NCBI RefSeq assembly: GCF_019649055.1
Contig: NW_026570272.1
Location: 744,001-808,000, forward strand
Length of the DNA stretch: 64,000 bases
Direction of reading: 5' to 3'
DNA from: Paramacrobiotus metropolitanus
Lineage: Eukaryota; Tardigrada; Eutardigrada; Parachela; Macrobiotidae
Both the position numbers and the translations under genes were made by a program. Positions 10,861 through 22,099 of this stretch are shown piece after piece (positions within the stretch are counted from its first letter, which is position 1; each line of letters begins with the position of its first letter). The notes beneath the pieces are model-generated. The model made no database searches and was not told the origin of the DNA. It worked only from the letters and a program-made list of their open reading frames with translations.

Positions 10861-11129
10861 CATTCGGGTTGCTGCAAGTTATAGTCGTAAAAACCAACGG
10901 TACACGTCCCGTATTTGATTCCGAATGGGTTGTTGCCGATTAAAATGTTTCAGTTGTACTTGTACATTACTTGCGGATTCGCTGGACCATATGGCGCATA
11001 TTTCCGGTCAAGAGTTAAAGTTATCGAGATATTACTTTAGCAGTCTCAGGAACACTCAGCATTTTAATATTCAGACTCAGCCTTTTAGTGGTCAGACTCA
11101 GACTCAGACTCAGCGCTTTAGCGCGGGCC
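10861..11129 (-). repeat. Right terminal inverted repeat of the large element
   Basis: This is the reverse complement of the left arm and ends GCGCGGGCC at 11129. It carries the CAGACTCAG units, fewer than on the left. The flanking ATTTTCC duplicate follows. Confidence 0.75.
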
Positions 11130-11136
11130 ATTTTCC

Positions 11137-11514
11137 GTGGGCATCGGGAAAGCGATAGAGAGGTTGCCGACCGATGTCGCTCTTTTATTTGTATTTGCTG
11201 TCTGTATGATGCTGCCGCTAATTCTCGCTGTGTTTATGCATTACTTTTTGAAACACGCTGTTTGCTGCTACCTGTTGAAAACGGCAACGTCCCTGATTTG
11301 TTCCCATGTTTTTACTTTTTAAACTACTGTAACTTCGCAAAGATTAGTGTACTATAATTATGTTAAATGCACGCGTTATATCTGACACACGTATTATGTA
11401 AGGAAAAACATGCTACTGTGTTGTAAACAATTTCTGATAAATGTAGTCAAAACATTGCCCTTACAGAAACAATAAATAACGAACCCAATGGGCGGGTGTA
11501 GCCGGCAGAACTGT
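11137..11514. other. Gap between two transposons, no gene seen
   Basis: This is about 380 bases of host or older repeat sequence. A short hydrophobic frame (11137-11322) has no supporting evidence. Confidence 0.35.
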
Positions 11515-11516
11515 TA

Positions 11517-13621
11517 CTGTAGCGGCTCCACCAAGTTATACCACAGCGTCGGTATACCGGAAAAATGCACGTCCAATACACACACGCTAACCGGGCAAAA
11601 TGCACGGTTCACACTAGCAATTTGAAATTATGCTTTTTGATAAATTTCAAGAAAGTTTTATGCAGCGGACATCTTTTTGAATATACCGAAAATTAAATCG
11701 TAATTCTCAGAGCTCTAATTAGTCTTAATGGCACGTGGACAACGACGGTATACTGATGAAGAAATCAGAGCCTTCATGTTGGGTTATGCTGCCTCCAACA
11801 TCAGCGCAAGAAGTTACGCAGAGAAGATTGGAGTTCCATGGCAGACGTTTATGTTTTGGAAAAGGTAGGTTCCTTGATTTCCTTGTTGAAATTAATCTTT
11901 AAAACTTTATTTTCAAAAATAAAAAATACGAATCTGCTTATAGAAGGCTGAAAAGCAACCAGCCCCCAAGAAAGCAGAAGTATGTTCGAAAGCCGCAGCA
12001 TCGTGACATCGAAGACGACTTGTACGACTTTGTCCTGGCTGAGCGAAAGAGAGGCCTGATTGTTACGCGCATGGAACTGAAAGAAAGAGCTCTGAAATTA
12101 GCTGAAGCCAAGGGAGATACGAATTTCAAAGCGTCAAATTGTTGGATGACAAAATTTCTCAAAAGAAGGTGTCTGCGATACCGTGTACCAACGCGTCACG
12201 CTCGAAAATCTGTTTTTACGGAAAAAGACTTGGTAAATTTAAAAAGTGCTTAATTAGCTGCAAGTTAGAGCTCTGATACAATAATTAAATTTTTCTAAAT
12301 TAGGAAGAAGAGCTTGAATATTTCTTGCGCTTGCATAACTCGCTCGTTTTGGATCGTACACCTACGGACCAAGTGTTTAATTTCGACCAGACGATGATCC
12401 GCCTTGTCTCTCCAAAGCCAGAGACACTTTCGCCTGTTGGAGTGAAAGAAGCAAGTTATTTTAATTTTGTAATACAGTGTTAGCAATTTTTAATGTAATG
12501 TGACGATGACACAGAGCTCTGATTTTTTGTGCCAATAAAATTGTCGATTTGTTGTGGTTTTTGGGGTGCCCCCGGAGGGGCAGTGACGAAGCATTTAAAA
12601 TCACAGGTGAAATATATGTGTAACTTTGTACAGGTAACCGTAAAGCAACCCCCTGGCGAAAAAGAGGGCATAACCGTTTCGCTTACGATCCGCGCTGACG
12701 GAGGAAAATACCCCGCTGTGGTTGTTTTGAAGGGGGGAAAAAACGGCACCCTATCCGATGCGATCATGTCCAAGCTGAAAATTCCTGGGAACGTTTTCGT
12801 GGAGAGCTCTTACACTACCTGGTGGACCGAGCAAATGGATAATGACTGGATCAAGTATACGTTTCCCCAAGACAACGAAAAACGAGTTCTTGTCCGTGAT
12901 CAAGCCACTGTCCACAAGAAAGTGTCGTCGGAGCTCCTACTACGAGACCGAAATGTCGAGCAGATATTCATTCCCGCTGGCCGCACCGGAGATTATCAGC
13001 CTTTGGACGTGAGTGTCAATAAATCCATGAAAACTCTTTTCCGTAGTGAATATCAAGCGTGGCGTGCGTCACATAACGAAGTGACCAAATCTGGATATCT
13101 GAAGAAACCAGGACGTCAGGACTTCATAGACATGATTTCACGCGCCTGGCAGAATGTGACTCCAGACTTGGTTCGGAAGTCATTTTATGCAGCGCAGGTT
13201 CTGGAAAGTGATGTGCCCGATGACGAATTTCAGAGCTCTGATTTCTTTGAAGAAAATAAGGAGAACACTTCCGAAAGTAATGATTTCGAAACTGAAAATG
13301 TTTGTGAGAAAAGCGACTGTGAAATAGAGATTAGCTTTTTTAGCGACAGTATTTTAGACACTGATGATTCCTGTGACTTACAGAACGGTTTACCAGAGTG
13401 ATTTATGGAATAAAATAAAACTTACAGGCACTTAAAAGTTCAGTTAAATATACTTAAAATTCTAGAGCGCAGGAAAGTGAGTAAATAGAATAATACGGGT
13501 AAATAACGTAAACAATACATAAAATTGAAACCGTGCATTTTGCCCGGTTAGCGTGTGTGTATTGGACGTGCATTTTTCCGGTATACCGACGCTGTGGTAT
13601 AACTTGGTGGAGCCGCTACAG
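11517..13621 (+). mobile_element. pogo/Tigger-type transposon, likely recent
   Basis: The terminal inverted repeats are 93 bp (11517-11609 and 13529-13621), start CTGTAGCGGCTCCACCAAG, and show no mismatch that I can find. TA dinucleotides lie just outside (11515-11516 and 13622-13623), the target duplication of the Tc1/mariner/pogo superfamily. The 2.1 kb element carries one spliced transposase gene. Identical ends and a nearly intact gene indicate a young insertion. Confidence 0.9.
11728..13401 (+). CDS. pogo/Tigger-type transposase (spliced)
   Basis: Exon 1 (11728-11864) encodes a pipsqueak-like HTH (RRYTDEEIRAFMLGYAASNI, then a YAEKIGV turn and WKR). Exon 2 (11944-12232, phase agrees) encodes the CENP-B-type HTH, ending W..KFLKRRCLRYRVPTRHA. 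Exon 3 starts at 12304 (EEELEYFLRLHNSL) and reaches VFNFDQT, where the first catalytic Asp lies; its 3' border is unclear. The last exon (about 12634-13401) begins VTVKQPPGEKEGITVSL and contains GGKYPAVVVLKGG, the second Asp in VLVRDQATVHKK and a QPLDVSVNKSMK box. An Asp in the third-residue region follows (RQDFIDMISRAW). The C-terminus is acidic. This is the cut-and-paste enzyme acting on the TIRs. The splice between exons 3 and 4 is the only unresolved point, so a small lesion there cannot be excluded. Confidence 0.8.
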
Positions 13622-13623
13622 TA

Positions 13624-14265
13624 ACACTTCTGCAGAACTGTTAAGTTCTGCCGTTCGTTTAACATGTTAAAAGTTCTGCCGGCTTCATGCGGGCTCTCGA
13701 TTCTTCCGTTTCTTTGACCAAACACGGTCACTATGATATTGCGGTTGTTTACAATAACGAAAACCATACCCGAAGTAGTAACAACATACAGTGACTCAGT
13801 AGTTAAAATAACAGCCGTTTTATTCAAAAATGAGTGTTATCTAGGGCTTTTGCTTCCAGGCCATTATCCAACTCCACCCTGTTTTTAAAAAAATTTATAA
13901 AACCGTTAAATTTCGGTTTCTGTTATGAAATTACGTACTTTTGCATGCTGCAACATGGATCTTTTCAATGAAACTAAAATATCGTCCATCAGACATTGGG
14001 CAGACCTAGCGCACTGTTGGTGAACGAGAAGGCCGTTTTGTTCAGCCACCCGTTATGTCGACCTAATAGCAACTCTCAATACAAAATTCGTGATCGTGTT
14101 GCTTTATATTTGATAGAATCCGTCCGTATTACAAATTTACAATCGCATAGCATTTGCTCTATACTGTAATTTAAACTTCCGCACAGGTCCAGGTTTTTTC
14201 TGTGTTCTCCAATAAATATCCACGATCCATCGAAGTTTCTCAACAACTTCATCACCGATGAATGC
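13624..14265. other. Intergenic, no gene seen
   Basis: This is host sequence between the pogo element and the end of the membrane-protein gene. The open frames are short and have no domain. Confidence 0.4.
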
Positions 14266-14269
14266 GCGG

Positions 14270-16023
14270 TCATCCTGTGGTCGTCTCCATTACTTCCGCA
14301 TACGAAGGAGGAAGATCCGATTCCTGTGGCAACACAACTGCTATATACGGCGGCACGTTATCGCTCGGCGCATGGACGTGCAGCAGCAAGTTATCTATGA
14401 CTTCGTCGACGGCAGAAGCATCGGCGTCGTTCGTGGTATCGACGGGAGTTTGCGCACGGATCGTGAGCGGGACTGTCAGGGCGGGTGCCGGCTCATGTCT
14501 TGGACGTAACCATATCAAAAGGCCAAGTACTGTCAGGCATGCCTGCATCCCGAGGGAGAGCCCTTCGTCGACCATCGTCCATGTGTTATTGCGATGCCCA
14601 GCCGAGTTGTCTACTGCACCTTCCGTGATCGCACCCACACTGAGCAATGCTCGGACGATCAGGTAGCATACGTAATAGTGAAGGCGGCTTATGTACACAG
14701 CTTTGAGAGAACGGTACGGGTGTGGTGCAGATGCGTCATACTCTGGTCGTAGAAATAAACTAGATAATCCGTAAATGTTGCTTGATATTCTCCGTGCCCG
14801 GGAAATTACCCAAAGTATAGTTTGCCCGGTATTCTGCAGATCTGTGAAAGCAATAAACAAAGTAGCTGACTCTAGGATGATAAGTCGACCGCACTACGTA
14901 CACCGTCACGAGAGCGACGGCTAAAAAGCCTACGAAATCCTAAGAAGCCCAAGAGAACTGAGATCGTTTAGCTAGACGCTACCCTAGTGGGAAGAAATGG
15001 CGGGTCACCGAGTGGCAATACGGCTTAATAATTAAGTCAGTTACCGATTTCGTAGTGATCGGCACCTACCTTCCATCTGGTAGATAATGAACAACGGCGA
15101 CGACAGTAGTAGAAGTGGCAACTCAACGGCACAGGAAGAAATCATCCACATAATTAAAAATTCCGTATTGGTGGGCAACGGATTTCCGGGAGAGTTGTTC
15201 GCGTCGACGCACCAGTCCTTGAACGTGCGCGGAACATGGCCCCGCCTCAAAGATACCGCGGCCATCAGTAGACATGTCCCCTGCGCAATGAAACTGATAT
15301 CGCCCACAAGAATTAACATGTCCGCTTTGCATGTTCCATCCTGTAGAGCTCCGTGAAAAACGGTGGCCAGAGCCAAAAAGACGCTAAGAATCATCCCGAA
15401 CATGTAAACTTTACAGAATGATAGACCCTGTTTTGGGTGGATAGGCCGAGAAGTGGCGGTTCGTCCAGGACAAGGCTTTTCTAATACTCCTTTTCTCCAT
15501 AAACTGCACAGAGCTCCACCGGTATTACAAAGAATCACCCACGCATCCAAGATGTATCCCATTGAGAAATCCCCGGGCACACCTGGAGAAGGAGAGTAAC
15601 AGTGCTTGCCAATAGAAATGCTTCCGTTTATGCACTAGCAGATTTTCGGCATCATATCAGTGTTTCTGATCATTGAAGTATACTTTCTAATGATTTTCTT
15701 CCCATTAAAATTAATGTGCTTTATGAATAAATATGAGCACGATTACCTAAACCTACCCGCTGTTACTCTAAAATTAAAATTTATTGGGAGTACAAAACTT
15801 TCACTTTCGCACCTTCCGGGTTGGAAATGGAAAGGAATGCGGTAATTATGCCAATAAAAAGATTGACCAGCGAGAATCTCAACGTCAGGTAATAGTATGT
15901 GTGTTTAAAATCGTATTCCATGCCCCGCACAGAAGCGTTCAGCTCTTCGGGCACGATGCATGTTCCCCGCTCCTGCGAGCATGGTGAGCGTGAGGGCCGC
16001 AATGAATCTGCTTTCCGCATCAT
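14270..16023 (-). CDS. Multi-pass membrane protein with C-terminal PPxY motif
   Basis: Three minus-strand exons join in matching phase 1: about 16023-15813, 15582-15070 and 14841-14270, with donors GTGCGA and GTAGGT and acceptors TTCTCCAG and CTTTCACAG. The product has about seven hydrophobic segments. Examples are LRFSLVNLFIGIITAFLSI in the first exon, GMILSVFLALATVFHGAL and LPLLLLSSPLFIIY in the second, and a YYVCYLIVRALLSVGAI helix in the last. The cytoplasmic-looking tail ends LPPSYAEVMETTTG. PPSY is a PPxY motif of the kind bound by WW domains of NEDD4-type ubiquitin ligases. I do not recognise the family, and no GPCR motif is visible. The start is uncertain: an upstream ATG near 16193 with an intron ending before 15976 is also possible. 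Confidence 0.65.
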
Positions 16024-16199
16024 TCGGAAAACAATGATCTGGATGACAAATCAATCTTTTAATCAACAATCAGTGCTTTTGTACGTTTTTGCTCTTAATG
16101 TTGAGATTAAGATACTAACTTTGACGATGGCCAGTGGGTATCAATGCAGGCTGTGCAGAAGCCGAGCTGAATCCATGACAACATTTTAACCACAAATGT

Positions 16200-17866
16200 A
16201 TTCTACATGGTGCACAACTGGCTTCGCCGGGTATCTATCTTATCACACCTTGGTAGTGGTATGTATCACGAAACACAAAATCTTTTGTTTCAACCGTGAC
16301 ATAAAAAAATTTGTACAATAGATATTAGTCGCAATGTGGCTGGTACAAAGCAGGGTTCGGATTTCTTGAATAGCGAGATGTCGAGTCGATACTGACAGCC
16401 AGAAAGCCAGTCAGATCGATTGTAAAATGGGACTTCGATTGAAAACAAAGTAGAAATACGTGAACGGAAAAAGTTAGTGCCTATAACGCTATAGTGCAAG
16501 TACTATTACAATTGTATTACGACTGTATATACTCTGTATAAAATGCACACTTTATGGTGCTTAACTGTGGCCTGTGGACCAAAAGAAAAATCAGTAACCA
16601 GTAGGCATAGCATGCGCTTGGACTGTTGTAAATCAGAACGTCGTACAGTAATATGCAGCGGCATAAATACACATGCATAAATCAGTGTACTTGCCGTCTA
16701 CCGTATAATCCAAGTAAATACCTGCATCTATAAGAAATGCTTTTGCCATCTGTTCTGCCATTATGGCAGATCTCTAATAACTACAAAAAATAGATGTACA
16801 GTAGTTCCAGCGCATTTCTGTTTTAAAACTGTTCGAACTCACACTAAAAACTACACGTCCTACAATAATTAAGCAACTTAAAGTTGTATACAGTAATACA
16901 TCGAGATCACAGAACGTATAATGTGAGAACACGATGGGATGCTATGGGAGTTCAAAAACGATGGGAGTTCAAAAACATGCCGTGAAAAATTTAGATGTAT
17001 CGTGCACAAACTCTCCCATAGAAGTATCCTTATTTAAAGCTTCTCTTTTTATAATATAGAGCGCTCTTATAAAATGCTTTGGTTAGCATATATGCAAGTT
17101 TTGCTGTGAGTGTGAGCCCAATATTTCTGTTAGCAGCAGCAGCAGCAGTTTGAGCCCAGTAATTCTGATCGACTTCTATATTCCCGGTATTTCTGACAGC
17201 CTAAGGCGTTTGTGATTATTGCATACGGAACCAGCTAATCTAAATTGTTCGTTTAACTGTATCTTTTTACTGTACTAGAACGTGTTGTTAGCCATGCACC
17301 TCCCGGGTGTCATTAAGGCAGTGCCGCCTGTGGATGCTGGTGGAATTTGTCCTACTCGATAAGCGATTAATACCGCAGCAGTTATTGTTAACGGTCAATG
17401 TTTGACGGCGTGAAATGTTCACGAAATCCGACTCTTTTCACCCACCATATAGACATTCTGTCATGATGTAGACCGGCTCCGGGGCAGTCCGGGGGATAGG
17501 CGTTAGAAAGAGACTACAGATTCGGTTTTGTTCTAACCTATGCACATAAGATAAAGCAATGTTTTGACTGGTCCTAGATGGGTTTTTGCTCTGGGAGAGT
17601 TTGCTACGTTCTTGTGGTTCGCTCTACTGACTTCTGTTGTTGTTTCGGATAGAAACTTTGCATGTGGAAGGGCGTATAAGCTTCGAAACGGTCGAGATGG
17701 CCGAAACGGTAAAAAAAGTTAAATAAGCAGATTATGCACATCTGCATACCTAAAGTTCATATTTTAATAGCACCAGACAATACCGTTTTGAATCGATTAT
17801 GCAGACGGGATGCTGTACCATTGTGATTGGTTGGCTTCGTAACGAGTGAAAACAGTGGTTATTAAT
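16200..17866. other. Intergenic, no gene seen
   Basis: AT-rich sequence upstream of the membrane-protein gene probably includes its promoter. A short direct repeat (GATGGGAGTTCAAAAAC) occurs near 16935-16975 and a CAG run near 17133-17148. No coding sequence is supported. Confidence 0.4.
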
Positions 17867-18562
17867 AATAATAATGTAAGGTGACAATGTAATTATGTAA
17901 CACGACCGGCTGTCATGTGCCTTTTCCGCCGGGCGGCATCCGCGTCAGGGCGCGTTGAACAGCATTCAGAGCCTTTGTATCCGCCGGTGTGCCCGCGAAA
18001 CTGGAGCCGCGGGGCACTTCTCACACCAATGAACGCCGCCCTGATGGCTGCACGACTTTCGCATGGAAACGCGGATTTGCCTCGCTTGAGATGTGACCTG
18101 TGTATACACTGTTGCGCTTTCGCATGTCAAGGCCACTTCCACAACAGCTGGAGCGGCCGCCATGCAGGAAGAGTTAAGGAAATCTGGACTATATTCCTAT
18201 CTGGCCGGCCGCTACCTGTTCGTTCCGATCGCTTTTGAAACACTGGGCCCGTGGGGACCGTCGGCGATCGCCATCATCAAAGAACTGGGAAAAAAACTGC
18301 AGCAGCACACCGGAGAAGCACGCTCGCACGAATTTCTGCGGCAGCGTTTGTCCATAGAAATTCAACGGGGAAATGCGGCGTCAGTGCTGGGCACGATGGA
18401 AGGACTGGAAAAGCCGAACGAAATTTTTCTGTTATAGTTTAGCGTGTTTATTTTCTTCAAATCGGTGTATTATGGCTTTGATTTGACCAATAAAGATCGA
18501 CATTATGTAAGGTAAGTACAATAGGTGATAATGTAAGGTCAAAACTAATAATAATGTAAGAT
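17867..18562 (+). mobile_element. LINE 3' fragment with microsatellite tail
   Basis: The frame ending at 18437 encodes the conserved C-terminal end of a non-LTR retrotransposon polyprotein: a DVTCVY...SHVKATSTTAG segment (degenerate), then FVPIAFETLGPWGP, and then FLRQRLSIEIQRGNAASVLG. Upstream coding (17900-18090) is frameshifted. After the stop comes an untranslated end with repeats of AATGTAAGG. The sequence TAATAATAATGTAAG occurs on both sides (about 17867-17881 and 18548-18562). It could be a 15-bp target duplication, although its overlap with the tail repeat makes that uncertain. The copy is severely 5'-truncated. Confidence 0.65.
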
Positions 18563-18639
18563 TACGCACAGTGCTCGGATTACTGAAACACCGGTTTCTT
18601 AACAACGTCTTGTTTCCGGACCACCATTAATATTTAACA

Positions 18640-19450
18640 AGCACAGCGCGCGGCGCTAACGCGCCGCGCTGCAGTGCAAAGGTGATTTCAGTCAGCTGCA
18701 TTTTTCCCTGAATGAATTCCAGTTAGAACGTTTAAAAAGCTTGGTAGGTTTTAGAAAAAGCGAAATAAGGTTAGTTAGGAACAGGCAAAACCAAGAACCT
18801 TCAGTTACAAAAGGTTAAAGCAGTTGGTACCGCACGCGTGGTCATCGGTTACAAAAAGCTTAAAAAGGTGGGTACCGCACGCGTGGGCTTCGGTTAAAAG
18901 AGCCTTAAGAATGTTGGTGCCGCAAGCGTGGCTTAATTTACAAAAAGCCGGAAAAGGTGGGAACCGCATGTGTGGCCTTCAGTTGTCGTCTGTTACCATA
19001 AGATTAAAAGGCCTTCGGTTACCAAAGGTTTATTAAAGCAGGTACCGCACGCGTGGCTTTCGGTGACCAAAGGCCTAAAAGGCCTTCGGTGACCAAAGGC
19101 TTAAAAGGCCTTCGGTGACCAAAGGCTTAAAAGGCCTTCAGTGACTAAAAGCCTAGAAGAGTGGGTACCGTACGTGTTGCCTTCGGTGACGAAAGGCTTG
19201 ATATGGGGGTTACCGCACGCGTTCATTCCGGACCAAAAGGCTTAAAAAACCTTTGGTGACCAAAGCCTTCGGCGACCAAGGCTTAAAAGGCCTTCGGTGA
19301 CAAAAGGCTTAAAAGGCTTTCTGCGACAAAAATCTTCAAAGCCCTTCGGTTACCAAAGGCTTGGGTAGCGAATGCGTGGTTGTCGGTTACCAAAGGCTTA
19401 AAAGGGAGGATGGTACCGCACGCGAGGCTATTGGTTGCGCTATGGTGCGG
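18640..19450 (+). repeat. Cassette 1: palindrome plus decayed 45/26-bp array
   Basis: The palindrome core is CGCGGCGC-TAAC-GCGCCGCG. It is followed by GTCAGCTGCA and then by a mixture of the 45-bp unit (GTACCGCACGCGTGG...GGTTACAAA) and a 26-bp submonomer (GGCCTTCGGTGACCAAAGGC plus TTAAAA). This is the most diverged end of the block. Only the palindrome is preserved, and the preceding promoter-like block is mostly missing. Confidence 0.7.
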
Positions 19451-19960
19451 GAAGGCTTCATTAAGTTTTTCGGAGCTACATAGTTTCACGAAGCTTTCTA
19501 AAGCATAGTTTTACTAAAGTTTGTAATGCTTAGTAGGTTTATTGAGTTGTCCAAAGTTTAGTTTACAAAGCTTTTTGAAGCTTGGTTTTAATAAACTTTT
19601 GAGAGCTGAGTAGTGGGTTTGAACACGGCATTTCTGGATGCTTCAAGAGAAACACAGGTAGTACAGTTTGACACACCCACTGGTAGTACAGTTTGATCTG
19701 GTAGAGTCTGATGTGGTATAGCTGACTTAATAGATCTGGTAGTTTTGGCTGATCTGGTGGTTCTGGCAAATCAAGTAGAAGTTCGTACAGACACTAAGGT
19801 TTCGAAACCTTAGTAAGGCGTTAGGCTGGAGGTAGGATCCATCAGATCTGGTTACTCGCGTAAAAATTCTTACAGGAACTAAGGTTTCGAAAGCTAAGTA
19901 AAGGCCTGATAGCAACGAAGATAAAAAGGCTGTACAGGCCTAAAAGCCGTACGATCGATT
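19451..19960 (+). repeat. Decayed 18-bp repeat region and TTTCGAAA palindromes
   Basis: It contains GGTAGTTCTGGCTGATCT-type units (about 19675-19770), then two copies of an ACTAAGGTTTCGAAACCTTA-type palindrome (about 19793 and 19876). The same order recurs in most later cassettes. Confidence 0.6.
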
Positions 19961-19961
19961 C

Positions 19962-20110
19962 TGGCCAATCAGAAGGTAAGGCTGGTTCTGGCCATTTAGA
20001 AAGGTTTGGAGGCGGGATCTGTTCGAACAGAGAGTCCTGCTTTAATAAACTGGACAAGCACAGCGCGCGGCGCTTACGCGCCGCGCTGCAATGCAAAGGC
20101 GGTTCTTGTC
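19962..20110 (+). promoter_or_regulatory. Constant CCAAT / GC-box / TATA-like block with palindrome 2
   Basis: In order: TGGCCAATCAGAAGGT, a decayed second CCAAT copy (GGCCATTTAG), TTTGGAGGCGGGATCTG, CCTGCTTTAATAAACTGG, GACAAGCA, and the palindrome core at 20066-20085. It resembles a Pol II promoter, with the palindrome where transcription would start, about 25-30 bases past the TATA-like box. The promoter role is inferred only from motif order. Confidence 0.5.
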
Positions 20111-20249
20111 GGCTGGGCTGTTTTTGCTGAACGAATCGAAGTGAAACGGTTCTATATGCTAAGTACGTCTTATGGAAAAGGGAATACAGTAACTGCATCT
20201 AGAACCTGGTTAAACCGAAATTCTTCTGTTACAAATCGCTTAAAAGCGT

Positions 20250-20960
20250 GGACGAAAAATGCGTAACCTTCGGGGACCAAAGGCTCAAAAAGGCGGGTAC
20301 CGCACGCAAGACCTTCGGTGACCAAAGGCTCAAAAAGGCGGGTACCGCACGCGTGGCCTTCGGTGGCCAAGGCTCAAAAAGGGGGGTACCGCACGCGTGG
20401 CCTTCGGTGACCACAGGCTCAAAAAGGCGGGTACCGCACGCGTGGCCTTTGGTGACCACAGGCTTAAAAAGGCGGGTACCGCACGCGTGGCCTTCGGTGA
20501 CCAAAGGCTCAAAAAGGCGGGTACCGCACGCGTGGCCTTCGGTGACCAAAGGCTTAAAAGGCGGGTACCGCACGCGTGGCTTTCGGTGACCAAAGGCTCA
20601 AAAAGGCGGGTACCGCACGCGTGGCTTTCGGTGACCAAAGGCTCAAAAAGGCGGGTACCGCACGCGTGGCTTTCGGTGACCAAAGGCTCAAAAAGGCGGG
20701 TACCGCACGCGTGGCCTTCGGTGACCAACGGCTCAAAAAGGCGGGTACCGCACGCGTGACCTTCGGTGACCAAAGGCTCAAAAAGGCGGGTACCGCACGC
20801 GTGGCTTTCGGTAACCAAAGGCTCAAAAAGGCGGGTACCGCACGCGTGGCCTTCGGTGACTAATGCTCAAAAAGGCTGGTACCGCTCGCGTGGCCTTTGG
20901 TGACCAAAGGCTTAAAAGGGCGGGTACCGCACGCGTGACCTTCGGTGACCAAAGGGTTAA
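20250..20960 (+). repeat. 45-bp tandem array (S1), well preserved
   Basis: About 15 head-to-tail copies of a 45-bp unit contain GGCCTTCGGTGACCAAAGGC followed by TCAAAAAGGCGGGTACCGCA and CGCGT. The period is a multiple of three, so both strands stay open for long runs. This explains the apparent proteins here. Confidence 0.9.
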
Positions 20961-21189
20961 AGTGTGGGTGCCACAATGTTTGTTAAGGTAATTAAAGTTA
21001 TCAGGTTTGTTAAAGCACTAAGGTCTCGAAGTTTAGTAAGGAATAATTTATTCCTTACTAAGGAATAGAGCTAAATGTGAGATTCGGTTTACCAGGCGAA
21101 GGTGTTACAGGTAAAGGCACTAAATTTCGAAAGCTTAGTAAAAATAAGGGCGTAGCAGCACAGGTTCAAGGGTCTGCAAAAGCTTAAAA

Positions 21190-21375
21190 GTAGCTAGGCG
21201 GGTTCCGACCAATCAGAAACGTAAGGTTGGTTCTGGCCAATCAGAACGTTTTGGAGGCGCGAGCGTTCCGGAATCAGATCTCTGCTTTAATATATGGGAC
21301 AAGCACAGCGCGCGGCGCTTACGCGCCGCGCTGCAGTGCAAAGGTTGCTCCTGTCAGCTGCTTTTTCTAGCTAAA
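21190..21375 (+). promoter_or_regulatory. Constant block with palindrome 3, type A leader
   Basis: Two CCAAT motifs (CCGACCAATCAGAAACG and TCTGGCCAATCAGAACG) are followed by TTTTGGAGGCG, CTGCTTTAATATATGG and the palindrome core 21311-21330. The leader CTGCAGTGCAAAGG...CCTGTCAGCTG is the type that precedes 43-bp arrays. Confidence 0.5.
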
Positions 21376-21479
21376 GAATTCCATGTCAACAGGTTTTATA
21401 AGTTGTAGTAAAATCGGAGGGGTTTTAGTCGGGGCCAGGTCTACGCAGAAAGGCTTCAGCTGCGAAAAATTAAAACAGC

Positions 21480-22065
21480 GGATTCTGCAAACCCACCCTA
21501 AGTTACAAAGCCGAGAAGGTCTCATCCGGCACATGCAGCTTTCAGCTCCAAAGCCTGAAAAGTTTCATCCCCTACTTGTACCTTTCAGCTACACAGCGTT
21601 AATGTATGAACCACATCCACCTTTCAGCTACAAAGCCTAAAGTGTTTCATTCGGCGTACGCACCTTTCAGTTACAAAGCCGAAAAGGTTTCATCTGGCAC
21701 ATGCACCTTTCAGATTCAAAATCTAAAAGGATTTTTCCGGCACACGCACCTTTCAGTTTTTAGGTGGATCCCGCACACTCACCTTTCAGTTACAAAGCCG
21801 AGAAGGTTTCATCCGGCACACGCACCTTCTGTTACTTTGCCAAAAAGGCTTCATACGGCACACGCACTTTTCGGTTAGAGGGTTTCAACCGGCACACACA
21901 CCTTTCAGTTACACAGTTTAGCTGGTATCAACCGGCACACGCACCTTTCAGTTACAAAGCCTAAAAGGTTACATCCGGCACACGCACCTTTCAGTTACAA
22001 AGCCTAAAAGGTTTCATCCGGCAAACGCACCTTTCAGTTACACAGTTTAAAGGGTTTCATCCGGG
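21480..22065 (+). repeat. 43-bp tandem array (S2)
   Basis: Units of 43 bp contain CACCTTTCAGTTACAAAGCC then TAAAAGGTTTCATCCGGCAC. There are about a dozen imperfect copies. No gene is inferred. Confidence 0.85.
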
Positions 22066-22099
22066 ATCTGGTTCATCGGATGACATCAGAAAGTCTAAA

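Larger units (their letters stand above)
692..11129. mobile_element. Large DNA transposon (~10.4 kb) with long inverted ends and 7-bp target duplication
   Basis: The ends are inverted repeats: left 692-1019 and right 10861-11129. Both begin GGCCCGCGCT and run through repeated CTGAGTCTGA units into a shared ~200-bp sequence with the CATATGG and CCCGAATG landmarks. The left arm is longer because it has more CTGAGTCTGA units. The 7-bp sequence ATTTTCC lies immediately outside both ends (685-691 and 11130-11136), as a target-site duplication should. No transposase belonging to these ends was recognised. The interior is filled by other elements: a MITE, a LINE tail, a 9-bp-TSD MITE and a DIRS-like retrotransposon. 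The superfamily is unresolved; 7-bp duplications are unusual. Confidence 0.7.

Noticed and set aside
17915-18442. Host protein gene
   Set aside because: The sequence ending QRGNAASVLG is the conserved tail of LINE polyproteins, and the upstream frame is broken.
20229-20863. Open frames of FGDQRLKKAGTARVA / LFEPLVTEGHACGTR type repeats
   Set aside because: The 45-bp period keeps both strands open. The frames overlap each other on opposite strands and vary like DNA repeats, not like proteins.
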